Under the pieces are notes generated by a model that ran no database searches, was not told the origin of the DNA, and worked only from the letters and a program-made list of their open reading frames with translations. The position numbers and the translations under genes are program-made. Shown piece by piece: positions 1 through 7,722 of a stretch of DNA of 64,000 bases (its first letter is position 1; every line of letters begins with the position of its first letter). The DNA is from Zobellia galactanivorans (GTDB lineage Bacteria; Bacteroidota; Bacteroidia; Flavobacteriales; Flavobacteriaceae), in NCBI RefSeq assembly GCF_000973105.1, contig NC_015844.1:5080501-5144500 (forward strand), read 5' to 3'.

Positions 1-1862
1 TCAATAAGTACAGAACGGTTAAGGCAGGTACCATCAAATCAGCCGATTATGAAAAAAACCTAAGTAAATATGACAAAATAGCGCAACCCAAAGTTATCGA
101 TGTTACGGTTGATGCGGATTTAGTGCCCGAAGAACGTTCTGCCACCATCAAAGCCAGGTATGTAATGGTAAATAAAACGGAGGAAGTAATTGACTCCCTC
201 CACTTAAACTGGGGGACGGAAGGCCTGCTTAAGAAAGAAGTGAAGTCATTTACCATAGACGGCAAGGTCCCCAAACTGGGAAAGCGTTATGACGATTACG
301 GCTATGAAATCTATGCCTTTGACACCCCCTTGCAACCTAAGGACACCCTTACATTGGCATTAGAGGTAGCGGCCTCTTACCAAGGTTTTCCCAATGAAGG
401 TTACGGTTCGGATATTGTCTATAATGGTACATTTTTAAATAATGACTATTTTCCATCTTTCGGGTACAGTCCGGAAGAGGAATTAACCAGTGACCAAGAT
501 CGTAAAAAGTATGGTTTGCCCATAAAAGACTATCAGTATCCGGAACAAACGGATGCATGGGGAACAAGCAATTTGCTCTTTACCGATGATGCGGATTATG
601 TAACTTTTGAAGGCACTGTGAGTACCGCTCCCGATCAAATTGCCATAATGCCCGGCCAGTTACAAAAAGAATGGAAAGAAAACGGTCGTAACTATTACCG
701 GTATAAAATGACGGGAGAACTGGATTTTTTCTATAATATTTCCTCTGCAGCGTATAAGGTACATCGCGAAGTTTGGACAGGTAAAGGCGGAGAAAAAGTG
801 ACTATTGAAATATTCCACCATCCAACGCATACCTACAATATTGATCGCTTCGTAAAGAGCGTAAAACACTCCTTGGATTATTTTTCAGAAAATTTTGGAG
901 CTTATCAATATAAACAACTTCGTATCCTGGAGTTTCCCCGGTATCAATTTTTTGCCCAATCGTTTCCCAATACCGTTCCTTTTTCAGAGAGTTTCGCCTG
1001 GGTGGGCGATTTTAATGATCCCAATGATGTCGATTACCTCTATTTCGTCACCTCCCATGAGGTGGCACACCAATGGTGGGGGCATCAAATTTCTCCATCG
1101 GCGACGCGAGGTGCAAATCAAATTTCAGAATCCATGGCGGAATATGCGGCACTTATGGTAATGAAGGAAGCATATGGTGATGATGCCATGCAAAAATTTC
1201 TTAAAGATGAATTGGATACCTATTTAAGAGGCAGGGCCAATGAAAGTAAATTTGAAAAAACGCTTTTGGACAATGACAGTCAAGCCTATGTCTGGTATCA
1301 AAAAGGAGGATTGATACTGTACGGACTTCAAGATTTAATAGGTGAGGCCAACTTAAACAAAGGGTTCAAAGCCTATACCGAAGCAGCGCGTTTTAGGGCT
1401 GAAGCCCCGTTTACAACAACCATAGAATGGTATGGGTATATGAAATCGGTGACTCCGGATTCGCTCAAATATTATTTGGAGGACAGTTTTGAAAAGATAA
1501 CATTGTATTCCAATAAGGTTACTGATGCTAACTATAAAAAACTAGCTGATGATAAGTATGAAGTGACTATAACTGTAGAAAGTGCTAAGAATTATTTTGA
1601 TGGAAATGGTAAATTACTATCAGAAGGCAACAAAGCTAATTTACTCGATTTAGCAGTGTTTGACAATGATATTGAAAACGATCAGGGCATGACCGTTAAA
1701 TCGCCTTTGGTAGTAGCACAGACATGGGTGAAACCCGGAAAATCAACGCATACCTTTATAACCGATAAGGAACCCCTTAAAGCGGGGATCGATCCTTATA
1801 ACAAAATGATCGACCGTGTTCCTGATGACAATATCATGACGATAGATGAAATTTTGGACTAG
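1..1862 (+). CDS. M1 family zinc metallopeptidase (5' end outside window)
   Basis: The frame is open from the first bases of the window, so the gene starts upstream and only its C-terminal ~620 residues are seen. The gluzincin motif HEVAHQWWG is encoded at about 1056-1082 and is followed ~18 residues later by the third zinc ligand in SESMAEYAA, the HExxH-x18-E arrangement of M1 aminopeptidases. The catalytic domain is preceded by a beta-rich region. In Bacteroidota such proteins are often ~1200 residues with an N-terminal ABC-permease-like membrane part, and the visible N-terminal portion would fit this, but the membrane part is not in the window. It ends 215 bases before the convergent oxidoreductase gene. 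Confidence 0.9.
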   Translation, partial: NKYRTVKAGTIKSADYEKNLSKYDKIAQPKVIDVTVDADLVPEERSATIKARYVMVNKTEEVIDSLHLNWGTEGLLKKEVKSFTIDGKVPKLGKRYDDYGYEIYAFDTPLQPKDTLTLALEVAASYQGFPNEGYGSDIVYNGTFLNNDYFPSFGYSPEEELTSDQDRKKYGLPIKDYQYPEQTDAWGTSNLLFTDDADYVTFEGTVSTAPDQIAIMPGQLQKEWKENGRNYYRYKMTGELDFFYNISSAAYKVHREVWTGKGGEKVTIEIFHHPTHTYNIDRFVKSVKHSLDYFSENFGAYQYKQLRILEFPRYQFFAQSFPNTVPFSESFAWVGDFNDPNDVDYLYFVTSHEVAHQWWGHQISPSATRGANQISESMAEYAALMVMKEAYGDDAMQKFLKDELDTYLRGRANESKFEKTLLDNDSQAYVWYQKGGLILYGLQDLIGEANLNKGFKAYTEAARFRAEAPFTTTIEWYGYMKSVTPDSLKYYLEDSFEKITLYSNKVTDANYKKLADDKYEVTITVESAKNYFDGNGKLLSEGNKANLLDLAVFDNDIENDQGMTVKSPLVVAQTWVKPGKSTHTFITDKEPLKAGIDPYNKMIDRVPDDNIMTIDEILD

Positions 1863-1962
1863 TGTTTTTCATCGGGTATGGCACAGCCCGCCCGAACCTA
1901 GCCTTCTTGCCGGAACGATTTATCGGGCTGCTTCGGTACGGGCCGGCTTATGGTGCGAACAA

Positions 1963-1975
1963 GGTAGGAGGGGAG
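1963..1975 (+). repeat. Copy 1 of short repeat GGTAGGAGGGGAG
   Basis: A 13-base purine-rich word in the gap between the peptidase and the sulfide:quinone oxidoreductase. Near-identical copies occur at 4370-4382 and 4897-4909, all outside genes. Nature unknown. Confidence 0.5.
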
Positions 1976-2077
1976 GGCCCAACCCGGGCATCCATAAATC
2001 CCTATGGAGGGCTTCGTCAATGCCGCCAAGGGATTTTTTAACCCAGTCCGTTCTTTTTTCCAAGAAATGGGGTGCCA

Positions 2078-3385
2078 TTAGACATCCTTGCCTTTCATCA
2101 TCTTGTTCCAATACAGATAGGGCAAACCGTATTTTTTGAGCATCCAAAGCCTCCAATGTTCCTTTGAGCTGTCCTTGATCAACAGGTTTTTGAGTTTTGG
2201 GTCTGGAGTAAAATTGTTATTGTAGTCAAATTCTGCCAAGACCATTTTTCCATAGTCGGTTACCAAGGGACATGAAGAATACCCATTGTAAGACTTATTG
2301 CCCTTGTGCTTGGTCTTGATCAAGGTATCGATATTGTCGACGACTATCGGTGCCTGCTTGCGAATGGCGGCACCCGTTTTGGCCGTTGGTAGGGAAGAAA
2401 CATCCCCCAAACTGAAAATATTAGGGTATTTCTTGTGCTGCATGGTCTTGGGATCGACGTCGACCCAACCCGCTTCGTTTACCAAAGGGGACTCCCTTAC
2501 GAATTGGGGCGCCACGGAGGGAGGGGCGGTATGCAGCATATCGTAGTGAATGCCGTACCGATCACCGTCTTGGCTTACCTCTACATCCTTGTAATTGTAT
2601 TGAAACGATTCGTCCAGGCATTCGCTGTCGTCTTCACCGGACATGACGACACATCCGCCCGCGGTAATATCCTTTCCCATTTCGTACCAAGCAATTTGCT
2701 TTTCGCCATCTACGGCAACCAGTTTATGGTAGAACCTTAAATTGATGTCCTTTCTATCCACCACCTTCATTAAGGTTTTGGCCACCTGCTTGACCCCGAA
2801 AATTACCGTACCTGAGGTGGCAAATAGCACATCCGTTTTCGGGCGTACACCGCTCTTTCGAAAATAGCTTTCTGCCAGGTACATGATCTTTTGGGGCGCC
2901 CCGCCACATTTAATGGGGGTTGTTGGCTGCGTAAAGAGCGCGGTACCCCCTTTAAAGTTTTTAATGACCTCCCAAGTGTGTTTTGGATCGGTGTAATTGC
3001 TACAGACCACCCCTTTGTCGATGGCATCCCCCAAACCGGGGACGAGACTGAAATCATAGGCCAGTCCCGGGGCCACCACCAGATAATCATAGGTAAAATC
3101 ACCTTGCTTCGCTGTATGTACCGTATTGTTTTCGGGGTCGAAACCCGTTGCCCTGTCCTTGATCCAAGTGGCCTTTTTCGGCATGACGGACGACATGGGC
3201 CGGGCCGTTTTGTCATAGTCATAGGTCCCGGCACCTACCAAAGTCCAAGCGGGCTGATAATAGTGGGTGTCCGACGGTTCGATAATGGCGACATCCTTGG
3301 CCTTTTTTTGTTCTATTAACTGTGCGGCTACCATAATTCCGGCGGTACCGCCACCAATGATAAGAATTTGATGATGTGTGCTCAT
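2078..3385 (-). CDS. sqr: Sulfide:quinone oxidoreductase, type II (SQOR-like)
   Basis: A 435-residue flavoprotein predicted to oxidise sulfide to sulfane sulfur and pass electrons to quinone at the inner membrane. The N-terminus carries the FAD dinucleotide motif GGGTAG at residues 11-16. Two redox cysteines typical of mitochondrial-type SQOR are present: Cys160 in PIKCGGAPQKIMYL and Cys372 in SSCPLVTDYG, which is followed by the family's LAEFDY segment. The ATG at 3385 is chosen because it starts just before the FAD motif; a longer open frame to 3508 would run through the likely promoter. Upstream lie a TATATTTA -10-like box (3411-3418) and a GTAAC-N4-GTTAC palindrome. A persulfide dioxygenase-rhodanese fusion, a possible pathway partner, lies at 62395-63738. 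Confidence 0.93.
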   Translation of the reverse strand: MSTHHQILIIGGGTAGIMVAAQLIEQKKAKDVAIIEPSDTHYYQPAWTLVGAGTYDYDKTARPMSSVMPKKATWIKDRATGFDPENNTVHTAKQGDFTYDYLVVAPGLAYDFSLVPGLGDAIDKGVVCSNYTDPKHTWEVIKNFKGGTALFTQPTTPIKCGGAPQKIMYLAESYFRKSGVRPKTDVLFATSGTVIFGVKQVAKTLMKVVDRKDINLRFYHKLVAVDGEKQIAWYEMGKDITAGGCVVMSGEDDSECLDESFQYNYKDVEVSQDGDRYGIHYDMLHTAPPSVAPQFVRESPLVNEAGWVDVDPKTMQHKKYPNIFSLGDVSSLPTAKTGAAIRKQAPIVVDNIDTLIKTKHKGNKSYNGYSSCPLVTDYGKMVLAEFDYNNNFTPDPKLKNLLIKDSSKEHWRLWMLKKYGLPYLYWNKMMKGKDV

Positions 3386-3440
3386 TTGTAGTATGATTTT
3401 AGGAATTTCATAAATATAAGCGTAATTGTGTGTCATTTCG

Positions 3441-3454
3441 GTAACATTGGTTAC
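3441..3454. promoter_or_regulatory. GTAAC-ATTG-GTTAC palindrome upstream of sqr
   Basis: A perfect 5-4-5 inverted repeat about 56 bases upstream of the sqr start. If the TATATTTA at 3411-3418 (minus strand) is the promoter, the palindrome centre sits about 42 bases upstream of the likely transcription start, the usual position of a class II CRP/FNR-type activator. The symmetry is seen; the regulator is inferred. Confidence 0.4.
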
Positions 3455-3684
3455 ACAAGCGGCATTCCAAACCACTTGACGAAGCCATACGGCAAAAGGC
3501 CTTACCATGTTGTGCTTTACAGCCGTACAAGTCGCGCCGTCTATGGCCCGTTACGAATATGTTTTGGGATAAGTCGGGCTTTGATTGGTGGGGCAAATCA
3601 GGTAAATGCGCGTATAGGTAGCCCTCGGTCGTTAACCTTCTTCCTTCATTTTCATAAAAGGATATATCATCAAAAAAAATAGGT

Positions 3685-4194
3685 ATGGGAACCAAAAATA
3701 TGTTCATTTTGTTAGTAATTGCCTTTGTAGTATCTAGTTGTTGGAAAGACAATTGTGACCAGTTTGGCGACACCTTTATTTCGATAAATATCGACAAAGT
3801 GGAAAAAGACGCCTCTGGAAACCTGATCATAGAATTTGCAACGAAGACGATGAACGACTTACCTGCGAGTTATTTCGAGCAGGTAGTCTTACGCAGTACT
3901 TCATCGGATTCGAGTACAGGGGAAGCCATGGAAATTACCGAAAGTGTCGAGGCGACAAAGACGACCCTAAGGCTGGTAGTACGATCAGCATTTGTTCCCG
4001 GCCCCGGAGAGGTTTTTACTTATGCCCCTATACTGAACTTTCCGGATCGGGAAGGCTACGTAGATTGCAGCCATCCCGGCAAAAGTGATGACTATCTACT
4101 TTATTTAGAAATGAATATTCAAACCATTGACGGTAGCGAATACGAATTAGATGATTTTGTTTGGCACGAAGCGGTCCGTAAAGGGGCCTTTTAA
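3685..4194 (+). CDS. Small lipoprotein of unknown function
   Basis: 169 residues. The start MGTKNMFILLVIAFVVSSC is a lipoprotein signal peptide with the lipobox cysteine at residue 19, so the mature protein is probably membrane-anchored in the envelope. The rest is beta-rich, with further Cys residues in WKDNCDQ and VDCSHPG. The family is not recognised. It is transcribed away from sqr and followed at once by a hairpin terminator. Confidence 0.7.
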   Translation: MGTKNMFILLVIAFVVSSCWKDNCDQFGDTFISINIDKVEKDASGNLIIEFATKTMNDLPASYFEQVVLRSTSSDSSTGEAMEITESVEATKTTLRLVVRSAFVPGPGEVFTYAPILNFPDREGYVDCSHPGKSDDYLLYLEMNIQTIDGSEYELDDFVWHEAVRKGAF

Positions 4195-4204
4195 ACCAAA
4201 AAAG

Positions 4205-4224
4205 AAAGAGGGTGCCTCTTTTTT
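4205..4224 (+). terminator. Rho-independent terminator after the lipoprotein gene
   Basis: Stem AAAGAGG-GTG-CCTCTTT followed by a T run, beginning 11 bases after the stop codon. Confidence 0.75.
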
Positions 4225-4369
4225 ATGAGTATCCCCATAGCCGCTATTGGGACTATATCCATTGTTCTAATGCCAGCGAGAAATGCCTGGTATTCATGGG
4301 CACCTATAAGAATCTTGCGAATAACCCCTTGTCAACTGACCGACGAGCTTGTCGTGGGCCAAGTCGAAG

Positions 4370-4382
4370 GATAGGAGGGGAG
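4370..4382 (+). repeat. Copy 2 of short repeat (GATAGGAGGGGAG)
   Basis: One mismatch to the copies at 1963 and 4897. The stretch before it resembles a reversed 'cttcgac' repeat arm like those at 48751 and 48886. Non-coding context. Confidence 0.45.
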
Positions 4383-4493
4383 TATATCCTATGTTAAGCA
4401 CTTAAATTTTAATCAATTACAGGATCCCGTAAAATACCCTCCGTAGTTTCAATTATTTTTGGGTAAAACATGAATCATTGAAGTTTACGTGAA

Positions 4494-4631
4494 ATGAAAG
4501 TTGAAGCAATTAAACCCGGACCCAAGCCCAAAAAGAAAGATGGCACCCTTGATAAAAGAAGAAGAGACAACAAGAATACACCTGGTAATAAACCTTCGTT
4601 AAAACCAAGTAAGTCAAGCAAAAAGAAATAG
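4494..4631 (+). CDS. Possible 45-residue basic peptide
   Basis: An open frame starts at ATG 4494 and ends with TAG at 4629-4631. It would make a very basic, Lys/Pro-rich, probably disordered peptide starting MKVEAIKPGPKPKKKDG and ending SKSSKKK. It lies in an otherwise gene-poor stretch (4225-4968). The composition is unlike a random AT-rich frame and resembles small nucleic-acid-binding tails, but no family is recognised and no clear ribosome binding site is seen. Confidence 0.35.
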   Translation: MKVEAIKPGPKPKKKDGTLDKRRRDNKNTPGNKPSLKPSKSSKKK

Positions 4632-4896
4632 GCGATTTACACCGAAAAACAACAGAAGAGAACCCTATTAGCTATTCGCCATAATACAACATTGTTCAGC
4701 GTTATTGCCTGTCCCGCATTTAGTTCGGGATAACTTGAGCTTTGATTACGGCATAAAAATAAAGATTGAGAATCTTTCTTTTTTGAGCGAGATGGTGCGC
4801 GGGCAAGGTTGTTATCATCTTCATTGATTGATTGATTTTTTTCTTTATGAAAGTTTTCTTCAAAAAGGTAATGGAATACTCTTTGCCCGAAGCGAC

Positions 4897-4909
4897 GGTA
4901 GGAGGGGAG
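4897..4909 (+). repeat. Copy 3 of short repeat GGTAGGAGGGGAG
   Basis: Identical to the copy at 1963-1975. It lies 60 bases before the end of the Fur-family gene, at the left edge of the AT-rich zinc island. Confidence 0.5.
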
Positions 4910-4968
4910 TGTAATGTGTGTGGAATGGGAATAGTAATAAAATAAGTCTCATTTACTAGAGAATAACC

Positions 4969-5355
4969 TTATACAAAACATTCTTCGCATTTCCCCTGTA
5001 TTAATAATTGAGAAACCTCTATTTTCCTGTTGGGGATTTTGGGAATAGTAATATGAAGTGCTTGTAAACAATCTACCTTTCCACATTCTAGACATTGAAA
5101 ATGAGGATGAATATCACTATGCTTAGCTGCCGAACAACCATTACATTTTGCATACCATTTTAAGCCATTCTTACCTAAAAATGAGTGTAAAATGCCATCT
5201 TCCTCTAATTTATCTAAAACACGATAAATAGTAGTTTTATTAAATTTTGAATCTAACCGATCTACTAAAGCAATAGCAGAAATTGCTCCTGAAGCATTAT
5301 CATTAAATTCATTAAGTAAAACTTCAACCGATTTCGTTTTTCTAATGATACCCAT
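4969..5355 (-). CDS. Fur-family repressor, probably Zur
   Basis: 128 residues from ATG 5355: an N-terminal winged helix (TTIYRVLDKLEEDGIL is the recognition region), then a dimerisation domain with HIHPHFQCLECG-type metal ligands. CLEC and CEEC pairs (the latter at the C-terminus) form the structural zinc site of Fur proteins. A zinc role is inferred from the neighbours (two COG0523 GTPases, a MerC-like protein, an additional FolE) rather than from the protein itself. The start at 5355 is preferred over 5373 because the promoter's -7 box lies at 5360-5367, which makes the mRNA nearly leaderless. Two palindromic operators between this gene and the divergent operon suggest autoregulation. Confidence 0.88.
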   Translation of the reverse strand: MGIIRKTKSVEVLLNEFNDNASGAISAIALVDRLDSKFNKTTIYRVLDKLEEDGILHSFLGKNGLKWYAKCNGCSAAKHSDIHPHFQCLECGKVDCLQALHITIPKIPNRKIEVSQLLIQGKCEECFV

Positions 5356-5359
5356 AAAG

Positions 5360-5390
5360 CAAATATAACGCAACAGAGTTGCATTAACAA
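5360..5390 (-). promoter_or_regulatory. Promoter of the Fur/Zur gene
   Basis: On the minus strand TTG (5390-5388), a 20-base spacer and TATATTTG (5367-5360) match the Bacteroidota sigma-A consensus TTG-N19/20-TAnnTTTG. The predicted start of transcription is within a few bases of the ATG. Confidence 0.6.
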
Positions 5391-5420
5391 ATGCTATTTC
5401 TATATTTGCAACTCAGTTGT
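5370..5420. promoter_or_regulatory. Two Zur-box-like palindromes
   Basis: Box 1, GCAAC-AGA-GTTGC at 5370-5382, extends outward with three further paired bases. Box 2, GCAAC-TCA-GTTGT, is at 5408-5420. Box 1 covers the -33 element of the rightward promoter and the spacer of the leftward one; box 2 abuts the rightward -7 element and covers its likely start site. This is the expected layout for a repressor controlling both directions. Confidence 0.65.
5379..5408 (+). promoter_or_regulatory. Promoter of the MerC-folE-cobW operon
   Basis: TTG (5379-5381), 19-base spacer and TATATTTG (5401-5408) match the Bacteroidota consensus. Transcription should start near 5414, about 20 bases before the ATG at 5435. 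Confidence 0.65.
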
Positions 5421-5434
5421 GTTAAAAATTACAA

Positions 5435-5839
5435 ATGATACTTATAAAACAGAAATCAGATATCTTAGGAACTCTAGCCAGTACCTTGTGTCTTGTTCAT
5501 TGCATTGCCACTCCATTTTTATTTATTGCTCAAGCCAGTTCATTATCTTGTTGCAGTACACCACCTACATGGTGGAAATTAATGGATACTATTTTCTTAA
5601 TTATATCCTTTTTTGCAATCTACTGGACTACACAAACAACAACAATTAGGTGGATTAAACCCATGTTGTGGTTAAGTTGGTTCATCTTATTACTGGTGAT
5701 AGTTAATGAAAAATTAGAATTATTTTCCTTAGCAGAAACTATTATTTATGTTCCTGCATTTGCTTTAGTGATTCTACACCTTTATAATAAAAAATACTGT
5801 AATTGTAATACTAGTAAATGTTGTGTAAATGAAGGATAA
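5435..5839 (+). CDS. MerC-domain membrane protein
   Basis: 134 residues with four predicted membrane segments. The first carries CLVHCIATP, the Cys-x2-His-Cys-Pro type metal motif of MerC-family proteins, and a CC pair lies just after it. The C-terminus is a Cys-rich tail (YCNCNTSKCC) that could bind metal. MerC proteins move or sense thiophilic metals; Bacteroidota versions often accompany Zur-controlled genes, and that is the reading here. First gene after the Zur-box promoter; its last 11 bases overlap the start of folE, so translation is probably coupled. Visibly AT-rich. Confidence 0.8.
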   Translation: MILIKQKSDILGTLASTLCLVHCIATPFLFIAQASSLSCCSTPPTWWKLMDTIFLIISFFAIYWTTQTTTIRWIKPMLWLSWFILLLVIVNEKLELFSLAETIIYVPAFALVILHLYNKKYCNCNTSKCCVNEG

Positions 5840-6494
5840 AGAACAAATTGAAATAGTAGGAGACAATCACTTTTCTGCAAATATAGAAACCCCTTTACGA
5901 GCTGATGCCTTTGAGAAATCAGACATTGAAAAAATCAAAAATATACAACATCATTTTAAAATGATAATGCAGGAAATGGGTCTTGATTTAACTGACGATA
6001 GTTTATCTGGAACTCCATTTCGTTTTGCTAAAATGTATGTAAAAGAGCTGTTTTATGGACTGAATCCAGTTAACAAACCAAAACTTTCTACATTTGAAAA
6101 TAAGTATGGTTACAAGAAAATGCTTGTAGAACATAATATAACCATTGACTCAACTTGTGAACATCATTTTTTACCTATTGTTGGACATGCCCATATAGGA
6201 TATGTTCCAACGAAAAAAGTAATTGGACTGTCTAAAATTAATCGTTTAGTAGATTATTATTCACATCGCCCGCAGGTTCAAGAAAGGCTTGCTCTTCAAA
6301 TTTTAAATGATTTACAAAACGTATTAGAAACAAAGGATGTGATTGTAGTTATAAACGCAAAACATCTTTGTGTTTCTTCAAGAGGAATAAAAGATAAAAA
6401 TAGTTTTACAACTACTTTAGAATATGGAGGCTGTTTTTTAAGTAAATCAACCCGAAAAGAATTTTTAAATATCATAAATCAACAAGCACTTTAA
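5829..6494 (+). CDS. folE: GTP cyclohydrolase I (type IA, possibly a second copy)
   Basis: 221 residues. Converts GTP to 7,8-dihydroneopterin triphosphate for folate/pterin synthesis. Family motifs are clear: STCEHHFLPIVGHAHIGY, KVIGLSKINRLVDYY, RPQVQERL and HLCVSSRG. The zinc ligands are all present as Cys110, His113 and Cys181, the same numbering as the E. coli enzyme. Zur regulons commonly carry a spare folate enzyme, usually the metal-promiscuous FolE2; here it is the classic zinc type, next to a presumed zinc chaperone. Overlaps the MerC-like gene by 11 bases and precedes the COG0523 gene by 58. Confidence 0.92.
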   Translation: MKDKEQIEIVGDNHFSANIETPLRADAFEKSDIEKIKNIQHHFKMIMQEMGLDLTDDSLSGTPFRFAKMYVKELFYGLNPVNKPKLSTFENKYGYKKMLVEHNITIDSTCEHHFLPIVGHAHIGYVPTKKVIGLSKINRLVDYYSHRPQVQERLALQILNDLQNVLETKDVIVVINAKHLCVSSRGIKDKNSFTTTLEYGGCFLSKSTRKEFLNIINQQAL

Positions 6495-6552
6495 AACAGC
6501 AACAAAACTTTATAATAAGGCATCAAATTTTATAGATTTAAAGCATAAAAAA

Positions 6553-7458
6553 ATGGAAGCTATTATTACCGTTGTTGGTTTTTTAGGAGCAGGTAAAACT
6601 ACATTACTAAAACATTTGGTAGAAAATTTTTCTAACAACGGCTGGTATTCATTTGTTATTCTAAACGATTATGAAAATGCAAATATGGATGCTCAGCAAT
6701 TTGCTAAACTAATTGAATTAAATAGTATTAAGCCTTTAAGCGGTAGTTGTATTTGTTGTAGCGGTATCGTTGATCTTAGAAATACGGTAAATAGAATTCC
6801 TGAAAGAAAAAACGGAATTACATTAATTGAAGCTAACGGAACATCTGATGCGTGTTCTTTAATGGAGTTTTTGGGTGTTGGATTAAATGATAGATTTTTA
6901 CCTCCTATTCAAATTTCAGTTGTAGATATTAAAAACTGGCAAAAGCGAGGCGAACATAATGAGCTTGAAGCGAATCAAATTCAGGTTTCTTCATTATTGG
7001 TTTTAACACATCTTAAAAACGTAAGTGAAAACCGAAAAGCTCAAGTAATTAATGAATTAAAAAAATTGAACCCTCTTGCAAAAGTAGTTAGTATGGACAG
7101 TCTGGACGTTTTATTGCTTCCAGAATTATTACCATCTAAAAACACAGCACAAAAGTTTGACCACCAAAAAGCGCATTGGGCTTCGTGCTCCGTTGATTTG
7201 CCAGATTTACCCAACGCAATGTGCATCCATTCTATTTGTTCAGCATTGCCTAAAAGTATTCTTAGAGTAAAAGGTTGCACTAAAATTGGTGACGCAACCG
7301 ATTTTACTTATTTTGAACGGATTCCAAATGGAGAAGTACATATAAGACCTTTTAATGGAATTCCTATAACGGGTTCAAAACTACTCAGTATTGGTCCAGG
7401 TAGTAAACCTTCTCTACTTGAAAAAGTAATTAAAGAAAGTATTGTTAGAAATGCCTAA
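6553..7458 (+). CDS. COG0523/CobW-family GTPase (metal chaperone), first copy
   Basis: 301 residues. The Walker A loop GFLGAGKTT is at residues 10-18 and the family's metal motif CICC at 66-69. A CobW-C domain follows. The usual G4 guanine-specificity motif NKxD reads THLK at 152-155, so nucleotide preference may be altered. Members of this family deliver zinc, cobalt or nickel; ZNG1/ZigA-type members are expressed under zinc starvation. The last gene of the Zur-box operon apart from a possible tiny ORF; folE immediately upstream is a plausible client. Its paralogue lies at 11483-12679. Confidence 0.88.
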   Translation: MEAIITVVGFLGAGKTTLLKHLVENFSNNGWYSFVILNDYENANMDAQQFAKLIELNSIKPLSGSCICCSGIVDLRNTVNRIPERKNGITLIEANGTSDACSLMEFLGVGLNDRFLPPIQISVVDIKNWQKRGEHNELEANQIQVSSLLVLTHLKNVSENRKAQVINELKKLNPLAKVVSMDSLDVLLLPELLPSKNTAQKFDHQKAHWASCSVDLPDLPNAMCIHSICSALPKSILRVKGCTKIGDATDFTYFERIPNGEVHIRPFNGIPITGSKLLSIGPGSKPSLLEKVIKESIVRNA

Positions 7459-7540
7459 AGAAAAGCTGCAACTAAAGGATAGTGGTAGTAAGTTTTTTCA
7501 AGTATTGAATAAAGAAGATAATAATTTTAAGAGGATCTAG
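7451..7540 (+). CDS. Possible 29-residue ORF overlapping the cobW stop
   Basis: An ATG overlapping the GTPase stop opens a frame MPKEKLQLKDSGSKFFQ... of 29 residues ending at TAG 7538-7540. The overlap resembles translational coupling, but the peptide is too short to classify. It may be the head of a gene cut off when the region rearranged, since a tRNA-like fragment follows. Confidence 0.25.
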   Translation: MPKEKLQLKDSGSKFFQVLNKEDNNFKRI

Positions 7541-7560
7541 TGTAGGCTGGTTATTTCGCC

Positions 7561-7600
7561 ACATTTGTAACGCGGAGCTCGCAGGTTCGAATCTTTTTAA
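7561..7600 (+). pseudogene. tRNA-like 3' fragment
   Basis: Contains ATTTGTAA, like a tRNA-Thr(UGU) anticodon loop, then CGCAGGTTCGAATC, like a TPsiC arm. The matching 3' arm half and acceptor stem are absent, so no complete tRNA can be folded. Could be a leftover of integration into a tRNA gene. Confidence 0.25.
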
Positions 7601-7605
7601 CGACA

Positions 7606-7638
7606 AAACCCTTCTGATGTATCAGAAAGGTTTTTTGT
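7606..7638 (+). terminator. Terminator after the cobW operon
   Basis: Hairpin AAACCCTTCTGA-TGTA-TCAGAAAGGTTT with one mismatch, followed by TTTTG. Lies between the rightward cobW operon and the leftward phosphatase operon. Confidence 0.65.
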
Positions 7639-7722
7639 TTTTAATAACTTAAAATACACCCCTAGATTAGTACAATCAGTATAATGATTGCGCACTATTT
7701 TTTGAGACGTAGTAAAAGATTT

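Noticed and set aside
1920-2156. 78-codon minus-strand frame overlapping the end of sqr
   Set aside because: It overlaps the sqr coding region, covers the short repeat and shows no coherent protein pattern.
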